Assembly (NCBI GenBank): GCA_030407085.1
Contig: CM059582.1
Coordinates: forward strand, 89,146,001 to 89,210,000
Origin: Trichopria drosophilae
Lineage: Eukaryota > Arthropoda > Insecta > Hymenoptera > Diapriidae
Reading direction: 5' to 3'
DNA: 64,000 bases
The notes beneath the pieces were generated by a model that had not been told where the DNA came from, did not search any database, and saw only the letters and a program-made list of their open reading frames with translations. Made by a program: the position numbers and the translations under genes. Numbering within the stretch: the first letter of the stretch is position 1; the number at the start of each line of letters is the position of its first letter. Positions 20,455-31,498 of the stretch are shown one piece after another.

Positions 20455-20930
20455 CTATCATCACCCGTATAGCAGTCAAATGCAGCTACCTCAGCTGCTT
20501 CATCTCAGTCTTTGAAACTATTATTGGCAAATATAAATTCTCTTCGTGCTCACCTAAATAGTGTGGAGCAAAAACTTGCCGATCAGTCGGTGAATATATT
20601 TGCACTTACCGAAACGTGACTGACTCCGGACGTGCTATCGTCGAGCGTCAATATTAACAATTATAATTTCGTTAGGCACGATAGAGGGTTGAAAACAAGC
20701 GACTCAGCACGTTTTATTCAAGGCGGAGGTATAGCGTGCTACATACACAAGTCAATATCGTATTCCATGCTAGAATGTTCAAAAACTACATCAGTCAATG
20801 ATCCAGAATTTATGTTTCTTACTGTTAAAGCGTCGGTTACGTGTAATGTTCTTTTAATTGTAATGTATCGTCGCCCAAATGGCCTTTTATTCGCGGATTT
20901 TATTACCAAATTTCTTTTATATATGCCCTC

Positions 20931-20935
20931 GTATA
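20931..20935. repeat. 5-bp target duplication of solo LTR 1, left
   Basis: GTATA is repeated at 21530-21534. Deleting one copy plus the LTR joins codons for Ser-Tyr to Lys-Asn of the endonuclease in frame. Confidence 0.88.
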
Positions 20936-21529
20936 TGTTGCGTTATGTAGTGTAAAATCGACATCGTCGCGCCATCTCTTGGCGTCCGCGCATACGACGA
21001 CGCAGCTCGCAGTTACCGACTCACCGCGCGCGATATGGGTCATTTGAATAATCAAATCTCGCGCTCGCTGACCTTTAAATTTAATTGAAGGTGATACCGC
21101 ACTTTATATCTTGTTCCGCCGCTGCCTCCTTTGGCAAGGACGACTTCCGAAAGAGACTAGATTCCACGTGGACCTCGTCGCCATCGCCACGAGCAACGCA
21201 CGCATCGGGTTAAAATCGCCTTGATCCGCAAATATTTTCGCAGCATCCGCGCTGCACGCAATTAAATTTAGTAGTCGCGCATAAGTCTTAATTAGTTTTA
21301 TAAGTAGTTTTAAAATTAGTGTTAATTTGAACATTTTCTTCCACGTGAATTGAATTGTCTTCACGTCGCGACACGAAGAAGTACCGGTCGCGAAGTTTGG
21401 TGTAAAACTTAAAATAAAGCCATTTTTTTATAGACAAAATCACATTTCTTCCTTTTATAAGCACCATCCTGAACCACGCACAGATTAAATCGACGCGAAA
21501 TATTGCTGCTCGTGCGATCAAATCGAACA
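20936..21529. mobile_element. Solo LTR 1 (594 bp) inside the LINE endonuclease
   Basis: The segment begins TGTTGCG and ends GAACA, giving the TG...CA termini of an LTR, and has 5-bp direct repeats outside. An AATAAA-type signal lies near 21411-21417. No retroviral-type genes are inside, so the internal part was lost by LTR-LTR recombination. Five-base duplications fit Ty3/gypsy, copia or BEL; the family is not decided. The stop at the insertion ends the first endonuclease frame. Confidence 0.87.
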
Positions 21530-21534
21530 GTATA
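21530..21534. repeat. 5-bp target duplication of solo LTR 1, right
   Basis: GTATA, matching 20931-20935. Confidence 0.88.
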
Positions 21535-23962
21535 AAAATATAATTATTGTCGGAGATTTAAATTGTAATTTGTTAGGCGGCACGTTTGAATCGACATACC
21601 TAAAAAACTTCATCTCGGATTATTCCCTCTTTTCCGTTCCGTTTGGTCCCACTCATCACACTCTCCGATCGGATACCCATCTAGATGTTGCCATCCTTGA
21701 TTCACGTGATAAGCTAATCTCATTTGAGAAATCATCGACCCCGTTTGCGGTAGGTCACGATCTTATTTCCGTTACATATGATGTCTCGTTACCAGTCTAT
21801 CGCTCCGTAAACCAATTCTTGCGTAATTTTCGAAATTGCGATTATAAAACGTTTATACAATGTTTAGAACAAGCATTATCGGCTCCCGGGTTACTTGCGT
21901 GCGATCCACTCGACGACTTGAGCGTATCCGGGTTAGTCAGTAAATTTTATAGTGACTTAAACAATGCTCTAGACACGTACGCGCCTCTTATTTCAGTTGT
22001 ATACCGTCGACCGTTTGCGCCCTGGATGACCCAGGCCATGAAGCATAAAGAACGAGATCTCTTATACAAACGGGCAAAATATTTGTCATGTCCTCTATTG
22101 ATGCGAAAATATCGCCTGGCTCGTAAAAACTTCAAACACACTATTAAGCAGGCCAAAAACTCTTATTTATCAAACATATTTAAAGGTCAAAAAGATCCCT
22201 CTTTTATTTGGTCTCACCTATGTAAGTTTGGCTTGGCAAAAAGTGCGTCAAACTCAGCTCTCCAGCACTTCTCTCCTGAAGAATTAAATCAGTACTATTC
22301 ACAAATCTCATCCGTTCACCCTGCCTGTTCACTTCTTGATCTTGCCTCTATATTAGACATTCAAAATCCTACTGATACACCGTCCTTTCGTTTTCCAACT
22401 TTACAGATTCATGAAGTCCTGGAGAGTCTACAAAAATCCCTGCGTACAAAAATCTCGAGGCCGGAGCCCTGACGGCTTGCAGCTGGCTCATTTGCAACGT
22501 GTGTTTGAGGTTATTGCAGGACCGTTGACTGAGATTTTTAACGTTTCCCTACAACTTGGTATATTCCCAAAAATATGGAAAAATTCCTTCGTGATTCCTT
22601 CGAATAAAAAGTCAAATCCTCTCTCTCCAGCCGACACTGGTGCAGTAGCAAACCCACCGCACTTGGCAAAAGTTTTTGATGCCTTGATTACTCGCAAAAT
22701 AGTTTGTTTTCTTGAATCAAATAACAAACTGCATCCACGTCAGTGTGGGTTTAGACGATATCACAGCCCGCAAACTGCTCTCCTTAAAATACTGGATGAC
22801 ACTCGGCAGGCTATAGAGAAGGGTCACGTTACTATATTAGTACTTTTCGATTTTACAAAGGCATTTGACTCTCTTAGTCATGCAGTTATCTTGCGTTGCC
22901 TTCGAGAGGTAGGATTTGACGATCTATCAATTAAATGGATTCACTCATTTCTTACAGGTCGGTCACATTCGATTGTTGGAATTGATGAGACATCCTCAGT
23001 CCCCCGTTGCACAACTTCAGGCGTACCACAGGGATCAAGCCTAGGACCTATCTTATTCCTGCTTGTTATTAACACCCTTTTCTCCCGATTGTCCTATTGT
23101 AGAGAGACTACAATAGTTTTTGCTGACGATGTACAATTTTATCTTCAGGCGCCTATAAATCATCTTCCAGAGTTAGTAAATTGCATTAATCAAGATATCT
23201 CATCTTTAATACAATGGTCTCATGATTATGGTTTACATCTTAACGCCAGTAAAACGCAAGCAATTATACTTACCACCACGCAGAACTTAAGAACTATTAA
23301 AACCGTCCCTATTCCAACTTTAAAAATAAATAATAGTCCTATTGAATTCTCAAATACGGTCAAAGATCTTGGTGTAGTCCTCCGACTTGACTTGGAATCG
23401 ACAGGTGGCCTCAATTTCTTCAAAAGTTAATTATACTCTTTATCGTTTACGTTATCGTGGATCGCATCTGCCATCCAATGTTAAGCTCATGTTAGTAAAT
23501 TCCCTAATTATACCATACTTCGATTTTGCTTGCCTGGTTTTTTCTGATGCATCCGAATATCTTAACATCAAACTTCAACGACTTCAAAATAGTACGTTAC
23601 GATTTATTTTCAATCTACGCCGCGACGAGGCTCTTAAACCATATCAACCTAAGGCAAACTGGCTGTCTCTTAAAAGTAGACGAAAGTATTTTTTAGGAGT
23701 CCTGACGTTTCAAATAATCACTCTAGCACAGCCTCCGTACCTTCGAAATTTGTTTGAGGATGTCTCCGAACTTCGTCGATCGTCGCGTATTGAACATTCA
23801 CCGTTCCATCTACCAATCTGTCGTACAAACTATTTTGCGAATTCGTTTTGGATAACGGCGGTAAAATTTTGGAATTCCCTACCATATCCTCTTCGTCAGT
23901 CACCATCCATAGACTATTTCAGGGCCAGGTTGTATTGTTATCTGCAATCTCAGGATTTGTAG

Positions 23963-24358
23963 CGGGAATCCTTCTTGCTTTTCCTCCTGTTTTTGCTTCA
24001 TCGCCTGAGCGGTCTGAGGTTTATAGGTTAGTTTTTCCCAAAATATTTGTCACCAAATTGCGCATGATAGATTAAGTTGTTAGATAGTAGTTTCGGTCTT
24101 TATATCACATCTGTATAAGTGTTTTTCTAGTTTAATATTATTTTCCGTCTTACCTTATTTTTATTATTTCTGGCAGCTGCAAGACTCTTTTATTTTTGTA
24201 TCGGTTTTATCTGTTTAGTTACTATCTTATTGTAAGTTATCGTTTTTGTGCGTTCGTCGTTATATTATTTATTATATGTATACATTTGTATTTCTGTAAT
24301 GGCAAAAATTAACTCAAGGATCACAATCCAGAGTTTAATAAAGATTATACATACATAC
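23963..24358 (+). other. LINE copy 2 3' UTR and tail
   Basis: Non-coding after the ORF2 stop. It ends TTTAATAAAGATTATACATACATAC, combining an AATAAA signal with a short ATAC repeat, typical of CR1-group tails. Confidence 0.7.
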
Positions 24359-25002
24359 AAAGTTGCAATTTCAGTTAGACCACTAGTTTTATTTTTCGAA
24401 TAATATTGTCGGTTTCAAACAGAACCGATGGCGGGAAGGCCCCGTTGGTAGGGGATGGGGGGGGGGGGTGTGTGGAAAAACGGTGAAAATCACACACAAC
24501 GGTTAATAAAAGTTGCAATTTTAGGTAGGCCACTCGTTTTAATTTTCGAATAGTTAATAATGATGGCAATGAATAATTTTGTGGATTTTAAAATCTGATG
24601 ACAGGAAGGCACCGCTGGCGGGGGAAAATGTCGGAAAACAGTAAAAATCACATACAACCGTTAATAAAAGTTGCCAATTTAGGTAGGCCACTCGGTTTAT
24701 TTTTCGAATAGTTCATAATGGTTGCAATGAGTAATATTGTCGATGTTTAAAAAATCGGATGACATGAAGGCCCCGATGGAAATTTAAAATCCACAAAATT
24801 GTTCATTGCCATGACTATTAACTATTCGAACAATAAAACGAGTGGTCTACCTAAAATTGCAACTTTTATGGAGCGTTATTTGTGTTTTACGTCTTTTATC
24901 CCTCCCCCACCCGTCTTCTGGGGGTTAGAAAACTTTTTTTAGCATTAATTGGGTCTATATATGACGAGAATTGAAAAAAAATTCATTCGTCCAAAAAAAA
25001 AA
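24359..25002. repeat. Right part of the LINE-hosting unit: tandem ~155-bp repeats and inverted arm
   Basis: Three direct units start with AAAGTTGCAATTT or AAAAGTTGC and run through GGCCACTCG, TTTTTCGAATA and GATGGCGGGAAGGCC-like blocks (about 24359, 24507, 24667). They are followed by an inverted piece (24780-24865) and the arm 24866-25002 that pairs with 18613-18753. No gene. Confidence 0.7.
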
Positions 25003-25060
25003 CACAAAAAAATACAAAAAAAACACACCAAAATTTCGTACTTCAACATCATGTACGCCA

Positions 25061-25585
25061 ATGGTAACTCGACAAGTCAAGCATAGAAATGAAAGGCGCA
25101 ATTTAGATAACATAAATCACTTAGAGGAAACACAAAAACCAGAACACAAAAAGGTACCATACAGAGCAGCAATCGGAAGTTTTATGTACCTTGCAAATGC
25201 TATGTCGGGACGACTATCATTTGCTGTTAACTATTTAGCCTATTTAGCTAGAAACCAGTTTAACCCGACTGAAGAAGATTGGAAAAATGTGAAAAGAATT
25301 TTCCGATATTTCAGAGGGACAACCAATCAGGGAATAAAGTTCATATTCAACTAAGAGAATTTTCAAGCCATGACAGACGCTAGTTTTAGGGACTGCCAGG
25401 ATTCGACGTCCACTGGAGGATATGTAATAAGATTATTTATAATATATAAACAAATAAATAAAAAAGGATTGAAAACTAATTTATATATATCGATAATAAA
25501 ATGTTTATGTTATATGTTGGCAGAAAATCACAACGGGAAATACGATAGATTGATTTATACGAAATCTTTGCAACAAAAATTCTAA
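25061..25585 (+). pseudogene. Ty1/copia RT-RNase H fragment
   Basis: The frame from 25061 reads PYRAAIGSFMYLANAMSGRL, FAVNYLAYLARN and WKNVKRIFRYFRGTTNQGI, the region after the copia RT active site leading into RNase H. A TAA at 25352-25354 interrupts it, and in the same frame MTDASFRDCQDSTSTGGYVI follows, the RNase H start with its catalytic Asp. The later part (LIYTKSLQQKF) resembles the copia C-terminus with a deletion in between. The upstream pol and LTRs are absent. It is a short dead remnant. Confidence 0.85.
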
Positions 25586-25950
25586 TGTCACTTAAATGTT
25601 ATAAATTTAGTTTTTAAGAGTATTATATAAATCTTAGTTAGTTAGATCGCTATAGACAAAGGGAGGGAGTAATAGAATAGGCTTTGGCGATTGCGACTAG
25701 CGCCATCTCTTGATTACGATGATGAAGCAGCGCTGCCAGCGGCCAAGCGCGCGCGAATGCCGCGAGCACCGTCAGTCTCTCGACAACCTTCGGCGAGTAC
25801 AGGTACATGCGTTGAACAAGAACAACTACATATATTATTTCTTCGATAAAAGTTTCTCATTTGATTTCTTCGCCCCCCTCCCCCATCCTTCCTATACTGA
25901 TCAGCAGATGCAGCCCTGGTTACTTTCTCCTCACTATATCCCCCGTGCGG
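25586..25950. other. Unassigned junction between copia and Dong-like LINE
   Basis: A purine run (AAAGGGAGGGAG, 25657-25670) could be the copia polypurine tract, followed by a GC-richer stretch (25690-25800). No frame is convincing. Confidence 0.4.
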
Positions 25951-25954
25951 ACGT

Positions 25955-27441
25955 ACTGTTACACACTGAACAAGCTGAAGTTGCTCAACATCAAGAAACG
26001 TTTGGCGGATAAAATTCGGGGTTTGGCCGATGCCAAAAAAAGGCTGCAAAGACGGGAAGATGGAATTCGACAAAACGCAATATTTTGGAAGAATCCTTCC
26101 AACCTCTTCAAAGGCATGCCCAGGATGTGCAGGCTGCTAAAACCACCATCATTAAAAAATACCGGCGTATTCTCCATCAGATCTCGTCATCAGAATTGAC
26201 CGGGAGAAATAAGGTTTCAGCCACGAATATGTTGGCCGTATCACCAGTGCTCTATTCATTTGGAGCACTGAAGTGGAACGTTGACGAGCTAAGGTATCTT
26301 GACCGAAGCACACGGAAGATGATTTGTATGCAACGCAGTTTGCATCCAAGATCTTCCGTGGAACGACTGTATTTGCCCCGAAATATGGGAGGTCGTGGCC
26401 TTTTAAGCCTGGAGTGTATGCATGACCGATTGGTCCTCGAGACAGCTTGCGACGTGATTAATCGAACGGAGGATCCCCTGATGATGCTAGTTCATCAGCA
26501 TGAAATTCAGGGGAAGGGATCGTTTTTGTACAACGCGGCGGAACGAGCGTCGCGAAACCTCGGTCTGGTTTTCAACGTGGGACGTAGTGGTGCACAGGAA
26601 GCTGAATCAGTCATCAATCTGTGCACAACTCCGTATGTTGAAGGGAAGGCCTATCGACAAGCCATTGCATGGACAATTCTTTCGAAATGTCCAACAACTT
26701 GGCTTGTCGGCAGAGATGACCTTCTCGTTCTTAAGATAAGCCGGCTTGAAATCCGAGACCGAATGTTTTATTTTCGCATGCCAGGATGGGGTCATCAATA
26801 CCTTAGCGTATCGCCAGAACGTCTTACACCAGGCGGTACCGAGTACGTTTTGTAGATTGTGTACATGTCATGCTGCGACACTAATACATCTTTTGGCAGC
26901 ATGCCCAATATATGCAGTTTCAGCATACATCGAACGTCACAATGCGGCTCTTCGAGTGCTGTATTACCATCTTCGCAGCACTTATGGTATTGATGCAACC
27001 CCAGTTTTGCCGTACGTCCCAACTGATATTGAATCCGTAGTCGCGAATGAGTCGTGCCAAATATACTGGAAATACTCATTCCCGACGAGCAGGAAAATAT
27101 CAGCCAATAAGCCTGACATCGTCCTTGTTGACTTCGATGACAAATCCATCTTCGTCATCGAGTTTTCTGCACCAGCAGAAACAAATATAGTTAGCAAAGA
27201 GGACGAAAAACGGATTAAATATCAGGAACTCCTGTTCAAGATTCGCAAGCTGTATCGAGGATTCAAAATCAAGCTCGTCGTGCAGATAATTCGAGTGCTG
27301 GGAGGAATGAGACCAACTTTCCTCCAAAACATCAAAAGCATTCCGGCCTGCCGAGAACATACAAATTCCATCGCAGGCCGAATGCAGAAAGCAGTGCTGC
27401 TGGGATCTCTCCGTCTACTGAGGTCACACGAGATCCTGTAA
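25955..27441 (+). pseudogene. Dong/R4-like pol: thumb, zinc knuckle and PD-(D/E)XK endonuclease
   Basis: The first frame (to about 26100) has RLQRREDGIRQNAIFWKNPS, which resembles the region before the RT. It jumps near 26100-26160 to KYRRILHQISSSELTGRNK, part of the thumb, so the catalytic RT core is missing. Next come VLYSFGALKWNVDELRYLDR and LPRNMGGRGLLSLE. A frameshift near 26750-26860 leads to CRLCTCHAATLIHLLAACP (CCHC knuckle) and the endonuclease, KPDIVLVDFDDKSIFVIEFS with Asp and Glu of a PD-(D/E)XK centre, then KEDEKRIKYQEL. The stop is at 27439-27441. Confidence 0.88.
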
Positions 27442-27701
27442 CCACTTACCCAATGGTAGAGGGAGTGGTTACAGTTGCAAAAGAAATGGCCCGGTGGAGT
27501 CTGCAGCGGAGGAGATGGACATCGGAGCCACTTTCCTGCTGCATACTGCACACGTGGATTATGGAGGGCCAAGGGAGGTTAGGATGTTAGTCGGTAAACC
27601 TTGCCCGGAACACAATGGGCAAGGGAGTTCGGGGGGTTAACCAATATCATCAACCCCCTATGGCGCCTAACGCATTTCCCCCTCCATAACAAAAAAAAGA
27701 A
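27442..27701 (+). other. Dong-like LINE 3' UTR
   Basis: Non-coding; contains two near-matched GGGCAAGGGAG-type segments and the terminal TAACGCATTTCCCCC motif shared with the R1 LINE tail, then A-rich sequence. Confidence 0.65.
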
Positions 27702-27724
27702 AATAATAATAATAATAATAATAA
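27702..27724. repeat. (AAT)n tract at the LINE tail
   Basis: Eight tandem AAT/ATA triplets at the end of the Dong-like element. Confidence 0.93.
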
Positions 27725-27934
27725 ACGTCTTTATTGCATGAAATTAAGGTTGTACAAAGGGCGAGACGCAGCACAATACTGTTTTACAGTCTGAGCCAAA
27801 TTTAGGCTCATTTTTGTTTGTTTGTGTGTAATCATATTTTTTAGCGTTTTATGATTACTTGTAGCTATTGACACTGCATTAAAATCAATCATAAGATGTT
27901 CTTTTTACAAGAAATTAATGTCTGTATACTTTGT
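27725..27934. other. Non-coding flank of the gypsy fragment
   Basis: About 200 bases with no recognisable frame. A LINE-like or UTR-like start (TTTATTGCATGAAATTAAGG) is visible, but I cannot assign it. Confidence 0.35.
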
Positions 27935-28571
27935 TTAAAAAATTTCATTACTATCATCTAACGATAGTCTCACGAGTGTGATGCAACTTCCGTTAGACTT
28001 TGATTTTACTATTTCGATGTCGTAAGTACAACCCGACAAACGGGATGCCCAACTATGTAGCCTAGAATGTAGCATGTTCGATATATTTTTATTTTCAAAT
28101 ATAAACTTTAGCAATTCATGGTCGGTTTTTAGTATTATGCGGTTACCATACATATGCTGATAACATTTTTTGAAGACAAAGATCATAGCGCCGGCTGTTT
28201 ATCGATTATTGCTATCTCCCATTTAGTTTTGGGAATTATTTTTGACGCGAATGCTATCGTGCGTTCTGCACCACTAGGGAAGCGATGTGAGAGAGATTTG
28301 TCAACACTGACAAACCATAATTACTGGCATATTTGATTTTTAATCCAGTCAAATCCTTTATGGCATTCTTCGTTCCATATAAACTTTATATGTTTACGCA
28401 ATTCGTAAAATGGCTTTACATATTCAGCTCTATTTTTTGCAAAATTGTTCTTAAAAATTAACTAAACCTAAATATGCTTTTAATTCTTTAGCATTCTTTG
28501 AAATTGGAACACCGGTAATGGCTTCTATTTTTAATTTTCTAGGTTTTATTAATTTTGTACCAATAATAACT
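27935..28571 (-). pseudogene. Ty3/gypsy RT connection and RNase H fragment
   Basis: On the minus strand, segments in order are KIEAITGVPISKNAKELKAY (RT thumb/connection, LGLVNF follows), WNEECHKGFDWIK, ERTIAFASKI (RNase H start), then HMYGNRIILKTDHELLKFIF and LHSRLHSWASRLSG. RNase H would remove the RNA template. Stops and frame jumps separate the blocks (for example after IIDKQPAL near 28190). The last frame is open from 28186 to 27935. It starts abruptly at a join with a BEL/Pao fragment on the same strand. Confidence 0.85.
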
Positions 28572-29560
28572 CCTTTCTATTTCATTTTTATGCAGGTCAG
28601 ATTGCCATTTGGGACCTGTCAACTGCATTTCGTTGAATGACTTGCCAGAGGTAGATAACGCGGATGCATTAAAGACAATGCGATCTTGGTGGTCGTGCTC
28701 ATATCCTTGACTATAGGATGATGAGGTAGATAGGTGGCGTTTGAAGGTGCGGGAAGTTCAGCAGCGATACGCATGTGTCCGAGAGACGCGTATTCGTTAA
28801 TAAATCCCAAATAGGCCTCATGTTTTTGAGGCCGAGAGGCCATTCGCCGCTCAGTGGAGAGCCGACATTGTCACACTCAAGCGTAAGTGCTGCCGACAGC
28901 GCGTCATGCAGAGTCCTTCAGAGAAATGGTGACGATGTAACGTCCGTCTAGAGAGCGTGATTGTTTCTCTTTGAAATAGCGCTCACAGCGCTCATCGTCC
29001 TCCGAGAGACGCGCAGAGGTCAAAATTTCTTCTACCTCCCAGAAATGCGTTATTGATGTTTGTAAAGAGGTGTTATTTGCAACAGCGTCAAGCGGATACG
29101 CTGATGCAAAGTTTGATGGAGGACAAAAGGTATTGTTGTTCCCAGACAGCACCCACCCAAAATTGGTTCGCATCGCCACCGGCTCGTCGCTCTTACAACG
29201 CCTTATACCGTCACAGAGCGCGTAAGGATAAATATCTGAACCGATGAACATGTGTATCGGTGTATCATCGGTTGGGCAGCCATCAGCGAGATCTAGATTT
29301 TCCAGGCCAATGCGGTAATGGAAAACGGAACTTGGGTATATTATCTGTGATTTTATCTCTCACGACATCATCTGCATGTAGGCATAAATCCCGGTCACGT
29401 ACGGAACTGACAGAAATAGAAACAATTTTGTACACTTTAGTAGATTCACATTACCCAAGTCCGCTTGCCACCTCCGATGTAGCGTACATTTTGGTGCGCA
29501 ACGCGTTTGCGACTCTTCGCGAAATAAATTTGTGCGTACATCCTATACAGTAGCTCGCGC
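28572..29560 (-). pseudogene. BEL/Pao pol fragment (protease-RT linker and early RT)
   Basis: Minus-strand frames: 29251-28904 reads MFIGSDIYPYALCDG, MRTNFGWVLSGNN, ITHFWEVEEIL and GRYIVTISLKDS; 28843-28619 reads YLGFINEYASLGHM, then a YLPHHPIV motif. These are the linker and N-terminal RT signatures of BEL/Pao (LIG.D, GW.LSG, FWE.E, EY..LGHM, YLPHH.V). The region before 29251 up to about 29560 gives weaker pol-like frames (NLDLADGCPTDDTPIHMF). The catalytic RT core is absent: at 28572 the sequence switches to Ty3/gypsy. Several frameshifts. Confidence 0.85.
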
Positions 29561-29654
29561 AGCACAAGAGCACATATTAGGAATGCTTAGATGCGTTTAA
29601 ACAGAATTCGTGCCCACTGCAGACGGCTGCAGACGACTGCAGACGGCTAGCGTG
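29561..29654. other. Short CTGCAGACGG tandem
   Basis: Three tandem CTGCAGACGG/CTGCAGACGA units at about 29617-29648, next to the foldback element. Confidence 0.7.
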
Positions 29655-30560
29655 CATAAGAGCCAGCCGAACATAGCTAAAAAAGTGGAAAAAGCAAATG
29701 CTGTCGTAAAAATGAGTATGTAATAATTGTTGCTCATTTGTTGTTCAAAAATTACCGCTGTAATATAGAATGCCACACTACCGGTTCCGATATCTAAAAA
29801 AAAATACTAAAAAATACACATTTTTTGAAAGCACCGAAAATCGGCGAGTTCCACCAGGCTTACATTAATACAAGTGGAATGCAGCAACAATTAGCCGACA
29901 TTTGTTGCTCGATTCCTTTGTGTTTTAGGGACATAAATAAAAGAAAGATACTATCATGGTCCGGACAAGTTCGGCTAGTAAAATAAAAATTACACGCGTT
30001 TAAAGGTGACTAAAAAAAGATCCGTAATTTGTCAACACTAATTTCCCAATATGAAGGCAGCAACAATTATCCGAAATTTGTTGCTCGATTCCTTTGTGTT
30101 TTAGGGACAACAAATGTAGGCTAATTTGTGCTGCATTCCACTTGTATTAATGTAAGTTTGGTGGAACTCGCCGATTTACGGTGCTTTCAAAAAATGTGTA
30201 TTTTTTAATTTGTCAGTCTTGTCGGACCATATATGTTGTATATTATAGCATCATTTTTTAGCAACAAATGAGCAACAACTAGATGTACACTCGTTGTTAC
30301 GATAGCATTTTTTATTTCCACTTTTTGAGTTATGTTCGGCTGGCCCTTATGCACCTAATCTAACCAGCCGAACCTACCTATTTTTTTTTTAAATATCAGA
30401 ACCTGTACTGTGGAATCCTATATTACAGCGGTAATCTTTTAGCAACAAGTGAGCAACAATTAGCTGCATACTCATTTTTACGATAGCATTTGCTTTCCCA
30501 CTTTTTGAACTATGTTCGGCTGGCTCTTATGCAAGCTAGCCGAACCTGCTTTTTTTTTTA
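29655..30560. mobile_element. Foldback/MITE cluster with AGCCGAAC ends
   Basis: Arms at about 29655-29945 and 30090-30350 are inverse copies (AGCCGAACATAG...GTGGAAAAAGC against CCACTTTTTGAGTTATGTTCGGCT), and a third partial inverse arm lies at 30360-30560. Shared pieces include TACCGCTGTAATATAG, TTGTTGCTCGATTCCTTTGT and GAACTCGCCGA. GTTGCTC/GAGCAAC and GTTCGGCT recur many times. No coding capacity; the arms could fold into long hairpins. Confidence 0.72.
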
Positions 30561-31498
30561 ACAAAATGGGAACAACAAATACGGGAATAGAGCAACTTTT
30601 GAGCAACAATTGAGCAACAATTATTCGCACTAGTTTAGTTCGATTCGGCCCTAAGTCGTTCGATCCTCCAGCTTAAAGGCCCTACAAATTTTAATACAAC
30701 TTGATAAAATTCCTGTGAATGTGAAAAACAGTTACAACTTTCGTAAAGAAGAAGAAACAACTTCAAAAATTATAATTTACAAATTAGGCAATATTTATCC
30801 TCTTTTACATCAGAAATTGTTATTTACTGAGTTTTAAATATTGCTATACGTGCGGGTTGAAAGAAAGAATAAACTTATGCCAAACAATTGCATATCAGCA
30901 CCGTTCTTTAGAGTACTTTTAAACGTGACAATTCCGATGATGACCTTTTCTTTATTTGTTTTGAATTAGTTTCATTAATACAAAAAATCATCGACAACAC
31001 AGCAATATACTAAAGGTATTCTATTTTAAATAGAATTTTTAACAGTAACCTTGAAGTTTAGTCGGTCGGGATGCGAAATAGTGACTCCTATATTTTGTTT
31101 TATAGTGTTGGAAGAATGCGGTTGAAATTCGACAAAGAAGCTTGCGGTGCAAATTCGACCTAAGCCCGTTTTTTATCGTAATTTAAACAGTGTCATATAA
31201 AATGACACTGGTTAAGTAACTTGCAAAATTGCATCCAATCATATAAACATGTAGCGAAACTTTTTACATAATGTCGATGCTTTAGAATCTCAAAACTAAT
31301 AATAATTTGGACCACCATGTTACTTTCAAACAAAATGTATACAAGGTATTGATGTTGAAGCTAAAATTTACTAAAAAACCATACGATACCGATGTATTTA
31401 TTTACGCTGTTTACCTTAAAAATTAATTTTGCTTTGGTAGTTCGGCATTATCTCGTTTTCCCCTAGGTAAGATTAATTTATTACGAATATAAATGTGC
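30561..31498. other. AT-rich stretch without a gene
   Basis: No open frame of interest, no tandem repeat and no inverted repeat longer than about 20 bp was noticed. Confidence 0.5.

Larger units (their letters stand above)
20505..23962 (+). pseudogene. LINE ORF2: APE endonuclease and reverse transcriptase, broken
   Basis: The endonuclease begins near LLLANINSLRAHL (20520) and reads LTET, then TGA in place of the expected Trp codon (about 20618), RHDRG, IVMYRRPNG; after the solo LTR it resumes with IIIVGDLNCNLL, HLDVAIL and VGHDLIS. The RT follows after a frameshift near 22450: SPDGLQLAHL, LFDFTKAFDSLSHAVIL (motif A), SGVPQGSSLGPILF (motif B), VFADDVQFYL (motif C, FADD), LNASKTQAI and VKDLGVVL. 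A second frameshift near 23390 leads into a C-terminal domain ending at 23962. Combined, it would nick target DNA and prime reverse transcription. Confidence 0.9.
18754..24358 (+). mobile_element. CR1/jockey-like LINE, copy 2 (near full length)
   Basis: Complete layout: about 640 bp 5' UTR, ORF1, ORF2 with endonuclease and RT, about 400 bp 3' UTR, and an (ATAC)n-like tail. A short duplication, AAAGTTG, borders it at 18747-18753 and 24359-24365. A 594-bp solo LTR splits the endonuclease. Several frameshifts and stops show it is dead. The element lies within a unit with inverted ends at 18613 and 25002. Confidence 0.83.
25951..27724 (+). mobile_element. Dong/R4-like LINE with internal deletion
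   Basis: A non-LTR element of the class with a restriction-enzyme-like endonuclease at the C-terminus. It carries a pre-RT segment, lacks the RT core, then keeps thumb, zinc knuckle, endonuclease, 3' UTR and an (AAT)n tail. Dong-type elements are known to insert into TAA repeats, and the tail here fits that. Confidence 0.82.
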
